DNA of 10,060 nt from contig CALLJA010000377.1 in assembly GCA_938008865.1 (NCBI GenBank), positions 1 to 10,060 of the forward strand, in the 5' to 3' direction. The number at the start of each line of letters is the position of its first letter. Position 1 is the first letter of the stretch. The position numbers were made by a program, and so were the translations under genes. The notes under the pieces are model-generated. The model was given only the letters and a program-made list of their open reading frames with translations, was not told the origin of the DNA and did not search any database. The stretch is from an uncultured Anaerolineales bacterium (lineage in GTDB: Bacteria > Chloroflexota > Anaerolineae > Anaerolineales > Villigracilaceae). Shown here piece by piece: positions 6,052 through 10,060 of this stretch.

Positions 6052-8205
6052 TTATTTCTCCACGAAATAGATCATGAAATCCTTGCTCGGGTCCACCTTC
6101 GAAGCGTAACGGCGGATGGTTCCCTGCGGATACAATCCCTCGAGGATGGCCTCGGTCTCGGAGTCCTGGGGCCAGTAAATGAATAATTTGGGGAAGGGCG
6201 CATCGAGCGAACGCGCCAGGTCTTCCTTGAAAAGAGCGAAGTCGCGGTTGGGGATGCCCGCCCACACGCCCGGCAGGCGCGTATCGACCCAGTACGGGAA
6301 CGGCACGATCCACAGCGTGTCGGTTTCGCCATACTCGGCGCGGAAATCGCTAATGACCATGCCCATCTCGGATGTGTTCCAAGCCCCGCCCTTGAATTGC
6401 GTGTCGAACACGTTGAAGACCAGGTTGTAATTCTGGGCGGAGGAAGCCGCCAGCAGGACGCCCGCCAGCCCCCAACCGAGAATCTCCCTGCGTTTCCCGG
6501 ACCCGAAGCCTGTCACCAGGCCATCGAGCGCCAACGCCGCGATCAGCATCACCGGGATCGCAGCGCCGCCCGCGCGGTTCAGGGCGGGATTCTCGCCCGG
6601 GAAAGCCAGCGAGAGCACCGACGGCATGATCATCAACGGCACAGCCGTCAGCAGGAACAGGTCGCGCCAATCACGGCGGCGGACGTAACGCACCAGCACG
6701 AAGACCGCGCCGATGACGAACAGCGCGCCGGTCACGATATCCAGCGCGGGGCGATGGGGAATCGAGTTGACCCAGATCTCGCCGTCGTCCAGATTGAACA
6801 TACGCAGGCCGTTCCACAGGTTGGAGAAGAATATCTGCCAGGCGGGGCCGGGCAATGGCGTCTCCACATCGCCCAGGCGCGAGAAGGCGCGGAAGGAGAA
6901 TGATTCAGGATTTTCCACCCAGTAGCGGGCCAGCGGGAGGAAGACAATGACCGAGAGAATCACAATCAAGGTCAGCCACCCGATGGCCTGTTTGCGCGCG
7001 CCCTTCGATTGCGCGTGCAGCAGGTACAACGCGAAGGCCGCCACCACCACGAACGGCACGAAGCGGAAGGGGCTGTACCCGTGCAGGCCCAGCCCGAGGA
7101 ACAGGCCCGTCCACAGGAAATCGTTGCGGTCGCGGGTGCGCAATCCGCGCAGCAGGAAGAACAGGGTCGGCGCGGCAAACAGCGGATAGAGCGGGAACCG
7201 CAAGCCGATGCGCGCGATCACGTTCGGCCAGTAGGCGATGCCGAACAGGAACAACGCAAAGAAGCCCACGCGCGCTCCGCCCCATTCCCTGCCTAGCAGG
7301 TACACGAAGGGCAGGGTCAGAATGCCAAGCAGGGCCGTGCCCAGTTTCAAACTCAGGAACGAGAAACCCGTGTCGAACACGGTCGCCACCAACAGGGTCC
7401 AGTACATCTGGATGGCTTCGCGGCCGGTGTTACGCGGGAAGAAAATCAGCGTGTTGCCGGTGGTGATCTCGTACACATCGAGGATCTTTTCGGCATGGTC
7501 GCTAAACGGCTCGGACGGGATGCTGTCGATGCGGTATAGGCGGAAGAACAGCAGCAGGGCAGCGGTGCCCATCAGGAGCCCAGTCCAGATCAAGGCCTTG
7601 CGGCGCGCCTCGGGCGTGAGCGGAGTCTGCTCCTCGCGCGGGACGCGAATCCACATGGCCCATATAAACGCGCCGATGGCGGCCAGCCACAAGAGGACGT
7701 TATGCCAGGTGAAAAGATCGTTCGACAGGTCGATGAAAGCCGCCAGCGTCAGCCCGACCGAAAGCAGCAGCGGGATGAGGCGCAGCGACAACGGGTCACT
7801 GCGGAACTGGACAGGGCGCAGCGACGGCAACTGCCATTTGTCGGCAAAGTAGGCCCAAAACGCCAGGCCCAGCGCCAGGGCGTACAGGCCCAGCGCCAGC
7901 GGGATGCGCGGCTGCGGCGGTTCGAGCTGCGCCTGCGCGAACAGCGCCAGCAGCAATGCGCCCAGCATCCGCCAGGGAAGCCCCTTCCTTTGGCCCCCGC
8001 CCTCAGCCTCCACGGGGATCTCGGCCTGATGGTGCGCCTCTTCCACGGCGGCGCGTTCCACCTCCGCCAGGCGCTCGGCGTCGTTCAACGAGCGGAGCGT
8101 GGTGAGGAACGAGTTCCAGTCGCGCGTGGCCAGTTTGAACAGGTCGAGGACGGTTGGCTCGGCCTGCATCGCCTCAGGCGGGAGAGGGGATTGTTCGTCG
8201 CTCAT
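6052..8205 (-). CDS. GT39/PMT-like membrane glycosyltransferase with N-terminal membrane extension
   Basis: This 717-residue integral membrane protein is of the dolichyl-phosphate-mannose-type (GT39, ArnT/PMT_2-like, GT-C fold) class. It likely moves a sugar from a polyprenyl-phosphate carrier to an acceptor on the outer face of the membrane. The glycosyltransferase core begins near residue 204 with a helix (206-221), followed by the first outer loop with SEPFSDHAEK at 231-240, where Asp236 and Glu239 are the candidate catalytic acids. Then come RNTGREAIQMYW (258-269), a series of about nine helices, PGENPALNRAGG (536-547), and a soluble C-terminal part from about 600. Before the core lies an unusual 200-residue extension: a charged cytoplasmic segment (1-75) and about four predicted helices (77-91, 102-122, 142-160, 168-187). 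The ATG at 8205 is chosen because it overlaps the methyltransferase stop as ATGA and has AGAAGGA just upstream. A longer frame reaching 8478 lies inside the neighbouring gene and is rejected. Donor and acceptor cannot be read from sequence. Confidence 0.9.
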   Translation of the reverse strand: MSDEQSPLPPEAMQAEPTVLDLFKLATRDWNSFLTTLRSLNDAERLAEVERAAVEEAHHQAEIPVEAEGGGQRKGLPWRMLGALLLALFAQAQLEPPQPRIPLALGLYALALGLAFWAYFADKWQLPSLRPVQFRSDPLSLRLIPLLLSVGLTLAAFIDLSNDLFTWHNVLLWLAAIGAFIWAMWIRVPREEQTPLTPEARRKALIWTGLLMGTAALLLFFRLYRIDSIPSEPFSDHAEKILDVYEITTGNTLIFFPRNTGREAIQMYWTLLVATVFDTGFSFLSLKLGTALLGILTLPFVYLLGREWGGARVGFFALFLFGIAYWPNVIARIGLRFPLYPLFAAPTLFFLLRGLRTRDRNDFLWTGLFLGLGLHGYSPFRFVPFVVVAAFALYLLHAQSKGARKQAIGWLTLIVILSVIVFLPLARYWVENPESFSFRAFSRLGDVETPLPGPAWQIFFSNLWNGLRMFNLDDGEIWVNSIPHRPALDIVTGALFVIGAVFVLVRYVRRRDWRDLFLLTAVPLMIMPSVLSLAFPGENPALNRAGGAAIPVMLIAALALDGLVTGFGSGKRREILGWGLAGVLLAASSAQNYNLVFNVFDTQFKGGAWNTSEMGMVISDFRAEYGETDTLWIVPFPYWVDTRLPGVWAGIPNRDFALFKEDLARSLDAPFPKLFIYWPQDSETEAILEGLYPQGTIRRYASKVDPSKDFMIYFVEK

Positions 8206-8918
8206 GAATTCCTTCTCGCGATGACCAGGATGCTCTCGCCCCAGCGCATCGGCAAAAAGATGAAGCCCGTGATGGCCTGCAGGCCGCCCAGCGAGCCGAA
8301 GAATAATTTCTGAAGCATTTTGGGAACGACGGGAACATAGGGCACATCCCAGAATCCATCCGAGAAGACACGCTCGAAGGAAAAGCCCGCTTCCTTGGTG
8401 AGGCGCAGCCATTCCTCGGGTTCCTTGAGCGAGATGTGCGTCGGGTCCTGATAGCCGATCCAGCGGTCGCCCTTCCACGGCTTGAGCAGGGACCCGAGGT
8501 TGGGAGTGGCCAGGATCAGGATTCCGCCGGGCTGGAGCACGCGCCCGATCTCGTTCAGCGCTTTCGCAGGGTCGGGCAAATGCTCGACGATGTGCTTGAT
8601 GATGACCACATCGAATGCGCCGTCAGCGTAGGGCAGTTCTTGGGCCGAGGCGGTTTCGAGGGAAGTTTTGTGGACGACGGGTTTGGACTGCTTGACCGCC
8701 CAGTGGTTCAGGTCCATGCCGTGGGTTTGGAAACCGTCTTCGAGCTGGCCGACCAGATGCCCCAACCCCGAGCCGACCTCGAGCAGGCGTCCGCCTTTTT
8801 TGCCGTAGCGGCGCGCCAGCGTGGCAAAGAATCGATTCGACCACCAGTACATGCTGTACTTGGCGAAGGTGATATTGGCGTAGGTGTGTGTACTAAAATA
8901 TTTTTCGTCGAAAGCCAT
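8202..8918 (-). CDS. Class I SAM-dependent methyltransferase (Methyltransf_11/23 type), second copy
   Basis: This 238-residue soluble protein has the Rossmann-type SAM-binding fold. Motif I is LLEVGSGLGHLV at 45-56 (Glu47 and the glycine loop 49-53), the acidic residue after strand 2 is Asp69 in GMDLN, and the post-I/IV segment is ADGAFDVVIIKHIVEHLPDP at 98-117. LQPGGILILATPN at 128-140 is the usual strand 5 region. The C-terminal end carries a hydrophobic stretch (about 208-224), possibly for binding membrane or lipid-linked substrate. The substrate is unknown; O-methylation of a sugar on a lipid-linked glycan is plausible from the neighbours. The start is the ATG at 8918, because an extended frame from a TTG at 8978 would translate the heptamer-repeat tract and adds 20 residues with no family character. 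No Shine-Dalgarno precedes the ATG. The TTG alternative has GAGGAAG about 12 bases upstream and cannot be fully excluded. The stop overlaps the next start (ATGA). Confidence 0.88.
   Translation of the reverse strand: MAFDEKYFSTHTYANITFAKYSMYWWSNRFFATLARRYGKKGGRLLEVGSGLGHLVGQLEDGFQTHGMDLNHWAVKQSKPVVHKTSLETASAQELPYADGAFDVVIIKHIVEHLPDPAKALNEIGRVLQPGGILILATPNLGSLLKPWKGDRWIGYQDPTHISLKEPEEWLRLTKEAGFSFERVFSDGFWDVPYVPVVPKMLQKLFFGSLGGLQAITGFIFLPMRWGESILVIARRNS
8210..8216 (-). promoter_or_regulatory. Shine-Dalgarno of the 717-residue glycosyltransferase gene
   Basis: AGAAGGA on the minus strand, four bases before the ATG at 8205 and inside the end of the methyltransferase gene. It decides the start of the glycosyltransferase in favour of the ATGA overlap. 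Confidence 0.7.
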
Positions 8919-8919
8919 A

Positions 8920-8954
8920 ATAGACAGTGGACGATAAACGATGGCCCGTGGACG
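8920..8954. repeat. Degenerate heptamer tandem repeat (five units)
   Basis: Between the two methyltransferase genes the plus strand reads as five consecutive 7-mers: ATAGACA, GTGGACG, ATAAACG, ATGGCCC, GTGGACG. Units 2 and 5 are identical and the others fit a loose pattern RTRGACG. It fills more than half of the 64-bp gap 8919-8982 and stops one base from the start codon at 8918. It resembles in kind the short tandemly repeated heptamers known from cyanobacteria; the function is unknown. The unit length and phase are seen directly; that it belongs to a dispersed genomic repeat family is inference. Confidence 0.6.
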
Positions 8955-8982
8955 CGACTCGGCGCAATCCGCAGCCAAACGC

Positions 8983-9747
8983 CTATGGTCGCTTCCTCGC
9001 TACATAGAATGTAAACGTCCCCTGCGGGTGTTCGGGATGCGCCACGAACTTTCGCAAGGCGCGTTCGGTCAGGGATAAATTCCAGCGCGTGGGGGCGATG
9101 ATCCAGCGGTTGAATAGGGCATGCGGAAGAAGGGTCGGCGCGCCCAGGTAGTGGCCCCATTCTAACACGCGCATCGCTTCGGGCGAGAAATAATGCCACC
9201 AACGCTCGAGCGTGAAACCTGCCGCCTCCAGCCAACCCTGCCAGACCTCGGGCTCCACGGCGCTTTCCACGCGCGACATCTTGCGGAACCACTCGGTATA
9301 GGCGGGGCCAAATATACGAGAGAGCGACAACTCGCTCAGGTAACGGCTATTGGGCACACAAAAGTAGAAGGGCGCACCGGGCTTGAGAACGCGGGCAGTA
9401 TCCTTCAGCACTTGTTGAATGTGCGGGATATGCTCCAACACCGAGTTCGAGAAGGCGCTGGCAAAGTACTCATCAGGGAAGGGCGAGGTGCCACCGTCGG
9501 CTTCGACCAGCAGGCGATACGTTCCATACGGCTTGGCTTCGTGAATGGGGCCATGCCAGGGATCCAGGCCCACGTCGATCTGGCGGTCGAAGGTCAGGGC
9601 GGCGAAGTTGCCGTCGCCGCAGCCCACGTCGAGTGTCGGTGAGGGCAGGTCGAAATCCTGATAATAACGCGACTCGATGGCGCGCAGGAATCCGCGGAAA
9701 TAAGGCAGGTCGCGAATATGAAGGAAGAGGAAATCTTTTTCTGGCAT
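8983..9747 (-). CDS. Class I SAM-dependent methyltransferase (Methyltransf_11 type), first copy
   Basis: This 254-residue cytoplasmic methyltransferase has motif I as LDVGCGDGNFA at 39-49, the acidic strand-2 residue as Asp62 in GLDPWH, and the motif FPDEYFASAFSNSVLEHIPH at 90-109, followed by RVLKPGAPFYFCVPNS at 119-134. The C-terminal third (about 145-240) is longer than in the second methyltransferase, tryptophan-rich, and probably forms the substrate lid. The acceptor is not identifiable; neighbours point to a glycan, its lipid carrier or a nucleotide sugar. The two methyltransferases share only the family core and are clearly not recent duplicates. The start is the ATG at 9747, 50 bp after the GT4 stop, with only a weak purine run (GAGAAAG) before it. 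The stop is TAG at 8983-8985. A weak hairpin lies in the gap upstream. Confidence 0.9.
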   Translation of the reverse strand: MPEKDFLFLHIRDLPYFRGFLRAIESRYYQDFDLPSPTLDVGCGDGNFAALTFDRQIDVGLDPWHGPIHEAKPYGTYRLLVEADGGTSPFPDEYFASAFSNSVLEHIPHIQQVLKDTARVLKPGAPFYFCVPNSRYLSELSLSRIFGPAYTEWFRKMSRVESAVEPEVWQGWLEAAGFTLERWWHYFSPEAMRVLEWGHYLGAPTLLPHALFNRWIIAPTRWNLSLTERALRKFVAHPEHPQGTFTFYVARKRP

Positions 9748-9761
9748 GATCTACTTTCTCG

Positions 9762-9789
9762 AAAAATCCAGGCACGGATTAATTCCGCG
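9762..9789 (-). terminator. Weak hairpin plus T-run between GT4 and methyltransferase genes
   Basis: On the minus strand, nine bases after the GT4 stop codon, CGCGGA and TCCGTG can pair (six pairs, one G-U) around the loop ATTAA, and a run of five T follows six bases later (9762-9766). The stem is short and the T-run is displaced, so at most it is a weak attenuator or partial terminator. It may equally be chance. The hairpin forms only in minus-strand RNA, because the plus strand has an A-C mismatch. Confidence 0.2.
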
Positions 9790-9797
9790 GGAATGGC

Positions 9798-10060
9798 TCA
9801 GGACAACTTCGCCCCTAATTTGGCGAACAGTTTCTCATATTCTGCCGCGATGGAATCAGGATCGTAGGCCTGCTTGATGGCTGACACATCGCCGCGATAT
9901 TTCTCTGCATGGTCGAGGACCTCGAGGATCGCTTCCGCCAACGAGGCCGCATCGCCGATCTGGGAGACGCGCCCCATGCCGTGCATCTTCACCGGCTGAC
10001 GGACACCCGGCAACGCTGACGGCACGCTGGGCACGTTATTCATCATGGCTTCGATCTGCA
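9798..10060 (-). CDS. C-terminal end of a GT4-family (GT-B) glycosyltransferase, cut by the window edge
   Basis: The reading frame is open to the right edge, leaving 86 complete codons before the TGA at 9798-9800. The visible start QIEAMMNNVPSVPSALPGVR is the nucleotide-sugar-binding end of a GT-B fold GT4 enzyme: the glutamate of QIEAM is the second acid of the E-x7-E motif, and the following P-S-x-x-x-P-G-V-R is the usual next strand and loop. After it come V-x-x-x-G-M-G, a helix with AASLAEAILEVLDH (as in the family, where the enzyme apportions the last C-terminal helices), and a final YEKLF. An ATG at 10046 lies inside this motif and is not the real start. GT4 enzymes transfer a sugar from a nucleotide-sugar donor to a lipid-linked or other acceptor on the cytoplasmic face. 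The specific sugar is not readable from this fragment. Confidence 0.85.
   Translation of the reverse strand, partial: QIEAMMNNVPSVPSALPGVRQPVKMHGMGRVSQIGDAASLAEAILEVLDHAEKYRGDVSAIKQAYDPDSIAAEYEKLFAKLGAKLS

Noticed and set aside
8206..8478. Upstream extension of the 717-residue glycosyltransferase frame by 91 codons.
   Set aside because: It lies entirely within the methyltransferase gene, lacks family character, and the ATG at 8205 has both a Shine-Dalgarno and a typical ATGA coupling.

Overview
The window looks like a piece of a GC-rich (roughly 60 % by eye) genome from the Chloroflexota, most likely an Anaerolineae-type member. This rests on three things: a very large membrane protein with the YYYYG signature of the DUF2298 / 'Chlor_Arch_YYY' family (known, from memory, mainly from Chloroflexi and Archaea), GT-C glycosyltransferases of the style common in that phylum, and a tract of degenerate heptamer repeats. 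The phylum assignment is inference; there is no rRNA or marker gene to fix it.

Every supported gene lies on the minus strand, so the window reads as one co-directional cluster from right to left. First comes the C-terminal end of a GT4 glycosyltransferase (cut by the right edge), then two different class I SAM-dependent methyltransferases, then a 717-residue GT39/PMT-like membrane glycosyltransferase, then a 1650-residue protein that joins a second GT39-like module to a DUF2298 module. These are followed by a small DUF952 protein, a GNAT acetyltransferase, and the first 21 codons of a further membrane protein cut by the left edge. Gaps are small throughout (4-64 bp), and two junctions are ATGA stop/start overlaps (8202-8205 and 1075-1078), so translational coupling is likely. 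No stretch over 300 bases lacks a gene, and I see no tRNA, rRNA, CRISPR, insertion sequence or phage gene.

The combined content (a nucleotide-sugar-type GT4, two methyltransferases, and several multi-spanning GT-C-type proteins) suggests assembly and decoration of a surface glycan or of glycoprotein/glycolipid. In that reading the GT4 and methyltransferases act on the cytoplasmic face and the GT-C proteins use lipid-linked sugars on the outer face. DUF952 and GNAT are probably passengers or have unrelated small-molecule or RNA roles.

The most interesting observations are the following. (1) The GT39-DUF2298 fusion. (2) The cut-off left-edge gene, whose start codon aligns without gaps to the first residue of the DUF2298 half of the fusion (10 of 21 residues identical, about 39 of 50 nucleotides), pointing to a stand-alone paralogue two genes downstream of a fused copy. 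(3) A 35-bp block of five degenerate heptamers abutting the start of the second methyltransferase. (4) A long, four-helix N-terminal extension on the 717-residue glycosyltransferase.
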